NCBI GenBank assembly: GCA_028718125.1
Contig: JAQUMN010000032.1
Location: 1-43,489, forward strand
From: Kiritimatiellia bacterium
GTDB lineage: Bacteria > Verrucomicrobiota > Kiritimatiellia > JAAZAB01
Direction: 5' to 3'
DNA: 43,489 nucleotides
Position numbers and translations under genes: made by a program. The notes under the pieces were generated by a model. The model was not told where the DNA came from. It saw only the letters and a program-made list of their open reading frames with translations, and ran no database searches. Every line of letters begins with the position of its first letter. Within the stretch, counting starts at the first letter, position 1. Shown here in pieces: positions 12,437 to 20,691 of the stretch.

Positions 12437-13123
12437 TCAGCGGGAAACTCTTGCGCTTTTTGCAAACGAACAGCGGCCGATGGGCTTGTTCTGCTGAAGA
12501 AAAATCAATTCGAAATCCGTGCGCTCTTCATCTGTTGTGATCAACGGTTCCGTTTCCACAAACCGCGCATCACCGGCCAGCAGGCGCCGGATGCATCCAA
12601 AATAATCCAGGTGATCGGTGGCAAGATGGATGCAGCCGCCGGGCATCAAGGTGGTATCGAGCGCGTCCAGGAAGGAGGCGTCAAACAGCCGCCGCCGATG
12701 ATGCCGGCGTTTCGGCCAGGGATCTGGAAAAAAAATGTAATAGGCGGCAACCGAACCTCTCGGCAACAGGTGTGCGACGGCGTAGGCGGCTTCGGCATAG
12801 AGCAGGCGGATATTGGCCAGTTGTGCGCGCTGCGCCTTGCGCTCCACTTTGGCCAGCCGCCCCATTTGGCGGTCCAAGCCTAAAAACGCTGTTTCCGGAT
12901 GCGCGGCCGCGCGGGCCACCAAAAACCGCCCTTTGCCGCACCCCAAGTCCACTTCCAGCCGTTGCGGCGCCCGACCAAAGGCCGCCGGCAAATCCAACGG
13001 AACGGTCCAGTCGGCCGGAACGATGCGCAGTCTGGGTAAGCACGGAGCCGGCGGATCGGCGAGTCGGTGAATCGGGGGATCTACAGACAAAACCGGGGAT
13101 GAAAGTTCCGTTTCTACGTTCAT
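12437..13123 (-). CDS. trmB: tRNA (guanine-N7-)-methyltransferase
   Basis: TrmB uses S-adenosylmethionine to methylate G46 of tRNA. The SAM site DLGCGKGRFL, the IFFPDPWPKRRHHRRR segment and the C-terminal TDFE motif are all present. With a start at the ATG at 13123 the protein has 228 residues. An in-frame ATG at 13156 would add 11 residues, but that codon lies inside a dispersed repeat (13151-13213), so the inner start is preferred; neither has a clear ribosome binding site. It lies upstream of gyrB on the same strand, and gyrB has its own promoter in between. Confidence 0.92.
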   Translation of the reverse strand: MNVETELSSPVLSVDPPIHRLADPPAPCLPRLRIVPADWTVPLDLPAAFGRAPQRLEVDLGCGKGRFLVARAAAHPETAFLGLDRQMGRLAKVERKAQRAQLANIRLLYAEAAYAVAHLLPRGSVAAYYIFFPDPWPKRRHHRRRLFDASFLDALDTTLMPGGCIHLATDHLDYFGCIRRLLAGDARFVETEPLITTDEERTDFELIFLQQNKPIGRCSFAKSARVSR

Positions 13124-13150
13124 GGATGGAGATTTCAATATGGCATTGCT

Positions 13151-13213
13151 TGTCATTCCGAGCGGAGCGAGGAATCTCGCCGGTGGAGATCCTTCGCTGC
13201 GCTCAGGATGACA
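13151..13213. repeat. REP-like palindrome (TGTCATTCCGAGC type)
   Basis: The left end TGTCATTCCGAGCGGAGCG pairs with the right end CGCTGCGCTCAGGATGACA, leaving a GAATCTC/GGAGATCC centre. This resembles a repeat type common between genes in many bacterial chromosomes. It touches the possible upstream start of trmB. Confidence 0.75.
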
Positions 13214-13264
13214 ATCCGAACTGGATAACAGTTGACCCGTTCCTCGAGGGGTCTAACTTGTGGA

Positions 13265-14077
13265 CTACAGCACAATCGCCAGCAGGCCGACCAGGCCCAG
13301 GTAAATACTGAAATTGCGCAGCGAATGCCGGCGGAAATAAACAAGGCAGAAATGAATAGCGCCCAAGCTGACCAGGAAACTGACGGCGAATGCGATCAGC
13401 ATCTGAAGCGGTTCAATTCTGGCCTGCCCCATCTGCAGGATATCGCGAATCTGGAACAAGATGGCTCCGGCAATGGCGGGCACGGCCATAAGGAAAGCAA
13501 AACGGACTGCCGTTTCGCGCGATTGGCCCATCAGGATGCCGCCGGCGGTGGTCCATCCGGAGCGGGAGGCTCCGGGCAGGAGCGCCGCGATTTGCATGAG
13601 CCCGATGACCAGGGCATCGCGAAATCCGACCGGCCGTCCGGAAGGACGTAATCGCAAATCGCAGAGCTGGAATAACAAAGCCGTGGCGACCATGCTAAGG
13701 CCTACGGCGACACTGTTGCGTGCCATGGCCTCGCTTTCCAGAAACGGCTTGAGCAGGGGGGCAGCCAGTACGACCGGCAACGTGGCCAAGACTATCAGCC
13801 AGGGTAACCTTCGGTCGGCGGAGCGTTCCGGGCTGTGAAAACGGAAATAGCCTGCGACAATATCGCGCCACGTGCCCAGAAAATAAAGCAGAATGGCAGC
13901 CAGGCTGCCGGCATGCAAAATGGTGTCGAAGACCAGTCCGCTGTCGTCGGACCAGTCGAACAGTTTGCGAACGAGCACCAGGTGCCCGGAACTGCTGATC
14001 GGCAGAAATTCGGTGGCACCTTGCACTGCTGCCAGGACAATTGACTGGAAGAGCGTTAATTCCGATCCTGTTGTCAT
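13265..14077 (-). CDS. uppP: Undecaprenyl-diphosphate phosphatase
   Basis: UppP (BacA) is an integral inner-membrane enzyme that dephosphorylates undecaprenyl pyrophosphate, recycling the lipid carrier for peptidoglycan and other envelope polymers. Both signature motifs are present: GATEFLPISSSGHL near residue 20 and LLPGASRSGWT in the middle. The 270 residues are mostly hydrophobic, with about eight predicted membrane segments, and the length is standard. It is followed on the same strand by trmB, about 140 bases away. Confidence 0.96.
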   Translation of the reverse strand: MTTGSELTLFQSIVLAAVQGATEFLPISSSGHLVLVRKLFDWSDDSGLVFDTILHAGSLAAILLYFLGTWRDIVAGYFRFHSPERSADRRLPWLIVLATLPVVLAAPLLKPFLESEAMARNSVAVGLSMVATALLFQLCDLRLRPSGRPVGFRDALVIGLMQIAALLPGASRSGWTTAGGILMGQSRETAVRFAFLMAVPAIAGAILFQIRDILQMGQARIEPLQMLIAFAVSFLVSLGAIHFCLVYFRRHSLRNFSIYLGLVGLLAIVL

Positions 14078-14120
14078 AAAAGGGCAACCATAATAACACG
14101 AGTAAAAAAAACAAGATTAA

Positions 14121-14265
14121 TTATCGAGAAGCTGTTGAAAATTTGCCGAGCAAGACGGTCGGGAAAGAATCCCGACCCTCCCCAATCTTAAATAGGTTAA
14201 TTTTCGTGATGGGAGGGACGGCGTTCCCGCCGCCCGCAGGGTTTTTTAACAGCCTCTCGAGATAA
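14121..14265. repeat. Inverted repeat with nested hairpins
   Basis: TTATCGAGAAGCTGTTGAAAA (14121-14141) pairs with the right arm 14242-14265, which ends CTCTCGAGATAA. Inside is a perfect 8-base hairpin, GGTCGGGA-AAGAA-TCCCGACC (14157-14177), and a GGGAGGGACGGCG segment. It fills the divergent gap between uppP and the membrane protein gene. Confidence 0.75.
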
Positions 14266-14317
14266 ATCCTGCCGGTGCTTGATTCAAGCGATCAAACCTG
14301 ATAGATTGCACATCATT

Positions 14318-14785
14318 ATGCAGCTGTCGAAACATGTGGTTGCCTCGGTGTTCATCAGCGCCCTGGTTTGGTGGTGGCTGCGATCGTCCGCCGCTGCCTT
14401 GGCTTGCTTCCTGATGGGCGTGTTCATTGATTTGGATCATATCGTTGATTACTTGTATAATTCCCCGCGCCATCTGCGGGCGCGCCGCTTTTTTACGGCC
14501 TTCGAATTTGAGGTCTTGGAAAACATCTTTGTGTTCCTGCATTCCTGGGAATTCGCCCTGGTTTGGCTGGCACTGCTGTTATGTGTGCCTGGCATCCGTC
14601 AACCGGTAGCGCTGGGGCTGTTCATCGGTTTTGTGACGCACTTGGGCCTGGACAACCTCTTCAACCGGCACGCGCGCTGGGCCTATTTTCTGTTCTATCG
14701 CCTGCGGTATGGGTTTGCCGGTAAATATTTTTACGGCCCCCGGGAATACCGTCAGCGGCTTAAACGCGCCCGCCGCAGGAGTTAA
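14318..14785 (+). CDS. Integral membrane protein, possibly YdjM/DUF457-like
   Basis: I recognise this 155-residue protein only loosely. It has about four hydrophobic segments and an early GVFIDLDHIVDYLYN motif, which resembles the Asp/His-rich PDxDH motif of the YdjM-type membrane-bound metal-dependent hydrolase group. Further histidines occur in HSWEF and GFVTHLGLDN. The C-terminus is very basic (RQRLKRARRRS). The ATG at 14318 was chosen; an in-frame TTG lies upstream, and no clear ribosome binding site is seen. It precedes tolB in the same direction. Any enzymatic activity is unproven. Confidence 0.6.
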   Translation: MQLSKHVVASVFISALVWWWLRSSAAALACFLMGVFIDLDHIVDYLYNSPRHLRARRFFTAFEFEVLENIFVFLHSWEFALVWLALLLCVPGIRQPVALGLFIGFVTHLGLDNLFNRHARWAYFLFYRLRYGFAGKYFYGPREYRQRLKRARRRS

Positions 14786-14800
14786 TCTGTAACCGGGGCC

Positions 14801-14828
14801 TTGCTTTAGCCGGGCAGAGAGCTATAGT
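14801..14828 (+). promoter_or_regulatory. Promoter for tolB-pal
   Basis: TTGCTT (14801-14806) and TATAGT (14823-14828) with a 16-base spacer lie 38 bases before the tolB ATG. This suggests tolB and pal are transcribed separately from the membrane protein gene. Confidence 0.5.
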
Positions 14829-14866
14829 GCCTTTGCGAGCGTTTGAAAAGAAAGGATTTCAGGATT

Positions 14867-16075
14867 ATGAAGCGATTAGGATGGATTGCGGTTCTGGTAT
14901 TTGTCAGTTTTCTTTCCGTGGCGCCGGCGCAAGTGCGGGTGACCAAGGCGATGAACGAAGTCTCGATGCTGGATATCTCGCGGTTTATCAGCCAATCCGG
15001 CGGATTACCGGCGATATTCCGGCAGACGCTGGAAGCTGACCTGAAAGCGTCCGGCTGGTTCAGCCTGACCGTTGTCGGCCGTGCCGAATTCTCTTTGCTC
15101 GGCGAGGCGACGCTTGCCGGTACCAGCCTGAAGGTCCGCTGTGAAGCCTATAATGTCGCCAGCCGCGAAAAATTGCTCGGCAAGACCTATCCGGCGGCCG
15201 CTGACCGCGAAGTCTGCCGACTGGCCCATCAAATGGCCGATGATATTGTTTTGGCGCTGACCGGACGAAAAGGCATGGCGTCCACACGCATCCTCATGGT
15301 CGGCAACCGCACCGGCAAAAAAGAAGTATATCTGTGCGATGCCGACGGGCGTAATCTCCGGCAATTGACCCGGGACAACACAATCAGCATGGCCCCGAAA
15401 TGGTCGCCGGATGGCAGTCGTTTCGTTTATACCTCATTCCGTTCCCGGTTCCCTGATGTATACCTGGTGAACCTGAATACGGGCGACCGCAGGTGCATTG
15501 CCGATTATCCCGGCCTGAATTCCAGCGCGGCTTTTTCACCGGATGGGCGCGCCGTGGCGCTGGTTCTTTCCAAGGACGGCAATCCGGACCTGTATATCAA
15601 GAACTTGGATGGCGGGAATCTTACGCGCCTGACAAGCACCCGCCGTGCGGCCGAGGCCAGCCCTTCCTGGTCTCCCGACGGGCGTCAGATTGTCTTTGTT
15701 TCGGACAGTTCGGGAACACCCCAGCTTTACGTCGTGGATCGTTCCGGCGGCGAGGTCCGGCGGCTGACCAGCCGCGGCTCGCAGAATGTTGATCCTGACT
15801 GGGGCGCGAACGGATATATCGCGTATTGCAGTTATATCGGCAGCTACCAGATCTTTGTCATGAACCCGGCTACGGTGGAGTTCAAACAGGTTACGCGGGA
15901 GGACGCTAATTACGAGGATCCATCCTGGGCGCCCGATGGAAGGCACATAGTGTGCACGCGGACGTCGAATTACCGGTCGCGGATTTTTATGGTTGACACC
16001 ATGGGCGGTTCTTTAATATCTTTACTGCCGGATTCTGAAAAAGGGGATTGGTTTTCCCCAAATTGGTCGAAATAA
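14867..16075 (+). CDS. tolB: Tol-Pal system beta-propeller protein TolB
   Basis: TolB is the periplasmic part of the Tol-Pal complex, which ties the outer membrane to peptidoglycan and helps constriction at division. The 402-residue protein has a signal peptide (MKRLGWIAVLVFVSFLSVAPA), an N-terminal alpha/beta domain with the LEADLKASGWFSL segment, and a C-terminal six-bladed propeller built from WSPDG, FSPDG and WAPDG repeats (KWSPDGSRFVY, SWSPDGRQIVF, SWAPDGRHIV). The ATG at 14867 was chosen because the signal peptide begins there and AAAGGA lies about ten bases upstream; a TTG at 14843 is in frame but unlikely. Pal follows 36 bases later. TolA, TolQ and TolR are not in the window. Confidence 0.93.
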   Translation: MKRLGWIAVLVFVSFLSVAPAQVRVTKAMNEVSMLDISRFISQSGGLPAIFRQTLEADLKASGWFSLTVVGRAEFSLLGEATLAGTSLKVRCEAYNVASREKLLGKTYPAAADREVCRLAHQMADDIVLALTGRKGMASTRILMVGNRTGKKEVYLCDADGRNLRQLTRDNTISMAPKWSPDGSRFVYTSFRSRFPDVYLVNLNTGDRRCIADYPGLNSSAAFSPDGRAVALVLSKDGNPDLYIKNLDGGNLTRLTSTRRAAEASPSWSPDGRQIVFVSDSSGTPQLYVVDRSGGEVRRLTSRGSQNVDPDWGANGYIAYCSYIGSYQIFVMNPATVEFKQVTREDANYEDPSWAPDGRHIVCTRTSNYRSRIFMVDTMGGSLISLLPDSEKGDWFSPNWSK

Positions 16076-16111
16076 TAAGGTTGCGGGTTTTTAACAACAA
16101 GGAGGTGCGGG

Positions 16112-16627
16112 ATGAGCAGGAATCTCTGGTTTGGGATGCTTGTGGTGGCGTTGGTTTGCGCTTTGTGCACAACGGGATGCAAACGGAAACCCAAGACATC
16201 CGCATCTCTAAACGACAATATTGGCGGCGTTGCCGGGAGCGAACAGGGACTTTCTTCCCGGCCGGAAGGCGGCATGGATGTGATTTCGTCGGTTAAGTTC
16301 GAAAACGTGCTGTTCGAATACGACAGTGCCCAGATCAAAGAGAGCGACCGTGCCAAGATTGAAGCGGTAGCTGAATTCTTGAAGAACAATGCCAATACCG
16401 GGGTGCTGGTGGAAGGCAATTGTGACGAACGCGGCAGCGCCGAATACAACATGTCGCTGGGCGAACGCCGCGCGTTGGCCGTGCGCGCTTATCTGGTCGG
16501 TTTGGGTATTGATGGCGCCATTATTCAGACCAAGAGTAACGGCAAGGAAAATCCTGTTGCCATGGGTCATGATGAAGCCGCCTGGAGCTTGAACCGTCGC
16601 GGGGAATTCGTGCTCTTTAACCGGTAA
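16112..16627 (+). CDS. pal: Peptidoglycan-associated lipoprotein Pal
   Basis: Pal is an outer-membrane lipoprotein that binds peptidoglycan and partners TolB. The 171-residue sequence has a lipoprotein signal peptide with lipobox CTTGC (Cys at about residue 23), a flexible linker and an OmpA-like domain. The diaminopimelate-binding region is clear in GNCDERGSAEYNMSLGERRA and NRRGEF. A near-perfect ribosome binding site, AAGGAGGTG, precedes the ATG. It follows tolB closely and is surely co-transcribed. Confidence 0.95.
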   Translation: MSRNLWFGMLVVALVCALCTTGCKRKPKTSASLNDNIGGVAGSEQGLSSRPEGGMDVISSVKFENVLFEYDSAQIKESDRAKIEAVAEFLKNNANTGVLVEGNCDERGSAEYNMSLGERRALAVRAYLVGLGIDGAIIQTKSNGKENPVAMGHDEAAWSLNRRGEFVLFNR

Positions 16628-16651
16628 TCACCGAATAATGTTCGATGGTGT

Positions 16652-16779
16652 ATGGTTAATGGCTGATGGATGCTGCTTTCCGCCATAGGCGAATCCGCCT
16701 TCGGCGGAAATGGCGAACGACTCGATTCTGACTGAGCAAAGGCACGAGGTGTGCCTGGAACGCGTTAACCATTGCTTAT
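16652..16779. repeat. Inverted repeat with UUCG hairpin between pal and tatA
   Basis: Outer arms ATGGTTAA (from 16653) and TTAACCAT (about 16765-16772) enclose nested arms CGCCAT/ATGGCG around CCGCC-TTCG-GCGG (16695-16707). The 19 bases 16689-16707 are identical to 1402-1420. The outer right arm ends just before the tatA start codon. Confidence 0.6.
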
Positions 16780-17041
16780 GATAATTCCGCTGGCTTTTTT
16801 CGGGAGCTCCATGGGGGCGGGTGAAATTCTCCTGATCCTCGCGGTTGTTTTTCTGTTGTTCGGCGCGGAGCGATTGCCTTCCATGGCCCGCTCCCTGGGG
16901 AAAGCCTTGGAGGAATTTCGCCGCGCGGCCAGGGACTTAACGCATGATATTATGGATAATCAACATCCGCCGTCTGTTCCCGGAACTCCGCCCCGTTTAT
17001 CACCCCCTTCCGAACAATCCTCCGATGAAAGAAAAGGATAG
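16778..17041 (+). CDS. tatA: Sec-independent translocase subunit TatA/TatE
   Basis: TatA oligomers form the passage of the twin-arginine system, which exports folded proteins across the inner membrane. The 87-residue protein shows the family plan: short periplasmic N-terminus with the unusual prefix MIIPLAFFGSSM, one membrane helix (GEILLILAVVFLLF), the FG hinge, and an amphipathic helix (ERLPSMARSLGKALEEFRRA) followed by a polar, Pro/Ser-rich tail. No ribosome binding site is visible; an inverted repeat abuts the start. TatB and TatC are not here. TatA is preferred over TatB on the short tail and lack of a Glu in the helix. Confidence 0.88.
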   Translation: MIIPLAFFGSSMGAGEILLILAVVFLLFGAERLPSMARSLGKALEEFRRAARDLTHDIMDNQHPPSVPGTPPRLSPPSEQSSDERKG

Positions 17042-17074
17042 CTTGGTGACCGGCAGACCCGGCGGACACGATTC

Positions 17075-18577
17075 ATGAGCACACCCGGCGACATGGTCAT
17101 TGAGCTTAATTTTGTGCCGGAGTGGGCTCGCCGGCCTGCCGATCAGAGCGCCTATGCGCAATTTGAGGATCGCCCGCGGAGAGGCCGCGACCGGGATCAA
17201 GACCGGCGCCGCCCGGGTGATAAATCCGGATCTGGCAATCAGCGGCGCATGGGGGCGGGATCCGGCGGAAATCCGCGCGGCGGTTTGGGATTGCCGCGTC
17301 CGTTCCGGCCGGAGCGGGACAGGTTGCGCGGCACGGCGTCAGCGCCTTCACCCTCCGAAAGCGATCGCCGTCAACCCGCCTTCAGTCCATCGTCTGACGG
17401 GCGCAGCTATGCCGGCCCGCAGTCGCTACGTTCCAGCGTAACAGGCAGGGAAAGTCCTGACAATCGGCCGCTACCCGTCGAAGTGACCTTTATTCCCGAA
17501 CGCCGCGGACTGAAACCGCTGGTCGCCCGGCTGGCCCGCTCGGGCCGTGCCTATCCGCTGTTTGAAGTGGCGACGATGTTTTTAAGCAAGCCGGATTTTT
17601 ATGCCGTCAAACAGGAAGTGATCCCTGGCGCCGCCGGCGCAGAATCCGTCTTCCTCTACCAATGCGCCGAATGCAAAGTTGTTTTCCTGGATCGGAACCG
17701 GGCCGTAGCCCACGCCTTGAGCAAGCATATGGATCTTTTTTATGCCCGGGAAGAAACGCAAATCGACCCGCCCAAGGGTTCGTTCATTTGTGTGGCGCGC
17801 TGTAAACTCTCGGGCGAACTGCTGGGTCCGCCGAATTATCATGAATTCAATGAACGGGTTTTGGAACTGCATAGCACACGGTTCGCCTCGATGTCGCTGG
17901 ATGCCTATCGCCGGCAAATTGTCAATGAAACTGATCCGGCGCTGATCGAGCAGTGGAAAAAAGAGGCCTGCCGCCAGATCGTATACCGGACCTTGCGCGC
18001 AGCAGAGCCCTTGATTTTCAAGCGCCGCAACCAGGTGGAATCCCATTTCCTGGAGCATTATGCCTCGGTTTTGATCTGGCAAGGGCGCCGGTTTGTGATG
18101 CCCGGTGTGGCCTGCCGGGATCTTGAGGATCCTCGCATGCGCCGGTTAGTCGAGGAGTCCTGGGCGCATGAGAACCAGTTCCCGCTGAAAATGGCGGTTT
18201 CGATCCAGCCGGCCTTTCGTCATCTGGGGCTTCACATGTTTAAGGCGTCCGGGAAAGCGACCTTTGTCACGGCGATTGTCCCTCATCCCATTGATCCTTT
18301 GCAGGCCGCCGATGGCATTCGCCGGATTCTTGAATGCCTGCGTGCTCACCCGGGTGTCAGCCGGCAGGAGCTTGTGGCGTTGCTTCGGCCAGCCATCGCG
18401 CCGGGCGCCGCGCCAGACGCCGCGCCGGACGCTCCGGAAGTGGCGGCCATTCTGCATGCCCTCCGATGGATGGTGGAAAAAGGTCATGTCATCGAGTTTT
18501 ACAACGGGACGCTGGCCATTCCTTATCGTAAACCGGAGAGCGCCAAGGCGGATATGCGCGGTGCGATACACGCGTGA
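17075..18577 (+). CDS. Unknown protein with RG-rich tail and C2H2 zinc finger
   Basis: I do not recognise a named family for this 500-residue protein. Residues 1-130 are disordered and rich in Arg, Gly, Ser, Pro and Asp, as in RNA- or DNA-binding tails. A structured part begins near residue 133 (LPVEVTFIPERRGLKPLV). Residues 197-218 form a textbook C2H2 zinc finger: C197, C200, H213 and H218, spacing C-x2-C-x12-H-x4-H, with the expected Phe at 204. Residues 220-420 are a mixed alpha/beta region, and the last 80 may be a winged-helix-like fold (GVSRQELVALL, then WMVEKGHVIEFYNG) joined by a PDAAPDAPE linker. No signal peptide or membrane segment. Nucleic-acid binding is an inference. It lies 33 bases after tatA. 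Confidence 0.75.
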   Translation: MSTPGDMVIELNFVPEWARRPADQSAYAQFEDRPRRGRDRDQDRRRPGDKSGSGNQRRMGAGSGGNPRGGLGLPRPFRPERDRLRGTASAPSPSESDRRQPAFSPSSDGRSYAGPQSLRSSVTGRESPDNRPLPVEVTFIPERRGLKPLVARLARSGRAYPLFEVATMFLSKPDFYAVKQEVIPGAAGAESVFLYQCAECKVVFLDRNRAVAHALSKHMDLFYAREETQIDPPKGSFICVARCKLSGELLGPPNYHEFNERVLELHSTRFASMSLDAYRRQIVNETDPALIEQWKKEACRQIVYRTLRAAEPLIFKRRNQVESHFLEHYASVLIWQGRRFVMPGVACRDLEDPRMRRLVEESWAHENQFPLKMAVSIQPAFRHLGLHMFKASGKATFVTAIVPHPIDPLQAADGIRRILECLRAHPGVSRQELVALLRPAIAPGAAPDAAPDAPEVAAILHALRWMVEKGHVIEFYNGTLAIPYRKPESAKADMRGAIHA

Positions 18578-18648
18578 CGGGCTAACCGCAACTAATCAGA
18601 AGTCAGCATTCAGGAATCAATATTCCGTCTTCGGATAGAGCATTTCCC

Positions 18649-19317
18649 ATGACTGATATTCAAGTGACTTGTCCGGCCTGCGGCTGGCCATACACCGTTT
18701 CTGAGTTTGTCGAGGAATCAGGAATGGCCTGTCCGGCGTGCGGGCAGGCGACGGTTCTGCCGGAACGGCAGCCAGGGAAAACCGGCTTGAAACTGCAATG
18801 GCGCGCGTTGCCGCGTCCGCGCGAGCAGGAGGTCAATGCGGATGCGTCGGGTAAGGCGAACAACGCGCCCGCCGTGCCGGCGCCTCCTGCGCGGCATTCG
18901 GCGAACACGGCGAGCGATATCCACCGCAGCAAAGTGAATGCGCCTAAAGTCTGGATGAGCGTCCTGATCTTTATGGCACTGGCGGGAGGGCTGGTCTATA
19001 TCCGGTTTTTCGGGAGCTGGCCGGGCATGCCCCTGGCAACATTGAAAGGGTATGGCATGCTGGCGATCGCGGCTGCGTACCTGTTCATTATCGTCCTGGC
19101 CCTGCGGAATAATATGTTCGACGGCTTGCTTTCCATCGTGATCCCCTTGTATCCGTTTTACTATCTGTTTGTTTTGTCCGGCGCCGTATACGTGCGCGCA
19201 CTGGTCGGCGCATTGCTGGTGGCCTTTGGATATGATAGCCTGCTATACCTTCATGGATGGGCCGCGGGGGTATCAGGCGACGTCAATCATTGGATTCAGA
19301 GCATGACCGCTCGCTGA
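18649..19317 (+). CDS. Zinc-ribbon membrane protein of unknown function
   Basis: A 222-residue protein with an N-terminal zinc ribbon (two CPACG knuckles at about residues 9-13 and 28-32), a Pro/Ala-rich linker and three or four hydrophobic helices (from about residue 101: WMSVLIFMALAGGLVYI, then GMLAIAAAYLFIIVLAL, then PLYPFYYLFVLSGAVYV and a further one). No signal peptide precedes the ribbon, so the ribbon is probably cytoplasmic. Such ribbon-plus-helix proteins are common and mostly uncharacterised. It ends two bases before the first possible alr start, suggesting shared transcription. Confidence 0.7.
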   Translation: MTDIQVTCPACGWPYTVSEFVEESGMACPACGQATVLPERQPGKTGLKLQWRALPRPREQEVNADASGKANNAPAVPAPPARHSANTASDIHRSKVNAPKVWMSVLIFMALAGGLVYIRFFGSWPGMPLATLKGYGMLAIAAAYLFIIVLALRNNMFDGLLSIVIPLYPFYYLFVLSGAVYVRALVGALLVAFGYDSLLYLHGWAAGVSGDVNHWIQSMTAR

Positions 19318-19337
19318 GCATGAGTTTCAGGTCTGCC

Positions 19338-20471
19338 ATGTCAAATCTCGTCAAAGCCCGCATCAGTTGCGCCGCCTTGCGGCATAACGTGGAGGTGTTG
19401 AAAACCGCCGCCGCCGGCGCCCCTCTGTGCGCCATGGTCAAGGCAAATGCCTATGGACATGGGGCGGCCATCGTGGCCGAAGCCCTGTCCGGCATGGGGA
19501 TGGCTTTCTGGGGCGTGGCCACGATAGCGGAAGCCCTGGAATTGAGACAGTGCGGGGTCCGTGAACCGATCCTGCTCTTGCGTCCGCTGGATCTTTATGA
19601 GCCAATCCGTGACACCGAGGAAGCCATCGACGCCCTGCTGGAAGCGGAAATACGGCCGACCATTGTCAGCACGGAAGGAATCCGCCTGCTGGCCCAACGC
19701 GCCGCGCATCGGCGTAAAATTGCCCGTGTCCATCTCAAAGTGGATACCGGCATGGGCCGTAATGGATGCCCCGCCGGTGACGCGGTCGAACTGGCCTTGT
19801 TATTGTGTTCGCTCCCGTTTGTGGAGATGGAAGGCATTTACAGCCATTTCGCCTGTGCGGATGAACGCGTTCTGGATTCTGCCCGCCGGCAACAGGCGGT
19901 CTTCAGGGATGTCTTGGAAAAAATTGCGGCGCGCGGCGTGCGCATCCCAATTCGCCATCTGGCCAATAGCGGGGCGATTTTCAATCTTCCGGAGGCGCGG
20001 CTGGACATGGTTCGCCCGGGCGTTGCACTCTATGGATATGGCGGAAAATATATCCTGGGATCAGGGCGTCTGCGCCCGTCGTTGCGGCTTGAAGCGCCGG
20101 TGATTATGGCCAAATGGCTCCCGGCGGGTGAAACCTGCGGCTATGGCGGCACGTTCACCGCGCGGCGGAAGACGCGCATTGGCCTGTTGCCGCTGGGGTA
20201 TGCCGACGGGTATTGCCGCCGCTGGTCCAATGCCGGCCGGGTTAGTTTTGGAAATCGGCTGATCCCGGTTATTGGCCGGGTCAGCATGGATCTGACCATC
20301 CTGGATTTGACGGATGTACCGGAGGCGGCGGTGGGAAGCCCGATCTGCGTTATCAGCGATCGCCGGGATGATCCGCATTCCGTGGAATCCATGGCGGAGC
20401 GTTTGGACACCATCCCGCACGAAATCACCTGTGCGCTCGGATCGCGGGTGGAACGCGTGCTGATGGCATAG
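19338..20471 (+). CDS. alr: Alanine racemase
   Basis: Alr is a PLP enzyme that makes D-alanine for peptidoglycan. The PLP lysine is in MVKANAYGHG near residue 38, the catalytic tyrosine in LGYADGYCRRW, and the closing GRVSMDLTILD motif is intact. With the ATG at 19338 the protein has 377 residues, starting MSNLVKARISCAALRHN, which matches the family start; an ATG 18 bases upstream (19320) is also in frame. It follows the zinc-ribbon membrane protein gene directly. Confidence 0.93.
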   Translation: MSNLVKARISCAALRHNVEVLKTAAAGAPLCAMVKANAYGHGAAIVAEALSGMGMAFWGVATIAEALELRQCGVREPILLLRPLDLYEPIRDTEEAIDALLEAEIRPTIVSTEGIRLLAQRAAHRRKIARVHLKVDTGMGRNGCPAGDAVELALLLCSLPFVEMEGIYSHFACADERVLDSARRQQAVFRDVLEKIAARGVRIPIRHLANSGAIFNLPEARLDMVRPGVALYGYGGKYILGSGRLRPSLRLEAPVIMAKWLPAGETCGYGGTFTARRKTRIGLLPLGYADGYCRRWSNAGRVSFGNRLIPVIGRVSMDLTILDLTDVPEAAVGSPICVISDRRDDPHSVESMAERLDTIPHEITCALGSRVERVLMA

Positions 20472-20486
20472 CCGCCCGGGCTGGAT

Positions 20487-20640
20487 TCAGTGGTCCGGAT
20501 TCTGAATTGACATTGCCGTCAAAACATGCCATTTAATTACTCAAGTAGACGGGAGACAGCGGTCAGAAAACAGAAGATAGAGCGAAACACCCGTGTTTGG
20601 CTGTTATTGTTCTGAATTCCGACTCATAATTCAGATTCTG
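20487..20640. repeat. Weak inverted-repeat region before the membrane FHA gene
   Basis: Segments GGATTCTGAATTG (20497-20509) and GAATTCCGA/AATTCAGATTC (about 20612-20640) are complementary in part, with CAGAAAACAGAAGATAGAG between them. The pairing is poorer than in the other gaps of this window. No gene is visible. Confidence 0.4.
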
Positions 20641-20677
20641 TAGCCAGTCAAAAAGACGAGCGTGGCGGAAGTTATTC

Positions 20678-20683
20678 AGGAGG
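20678..20683 (+). promoter_or_regulatory. Ribosome binding site fixing a GTG start
   Basis: A perfect AGGAGG lies eight bases before a GTG at 20692. This decides the start of the membrane FHA protein; the in-frame GTG at 20662 has no such site. Confidence 0.75.
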
Positions 20684-20691
20684 CAGTATTC

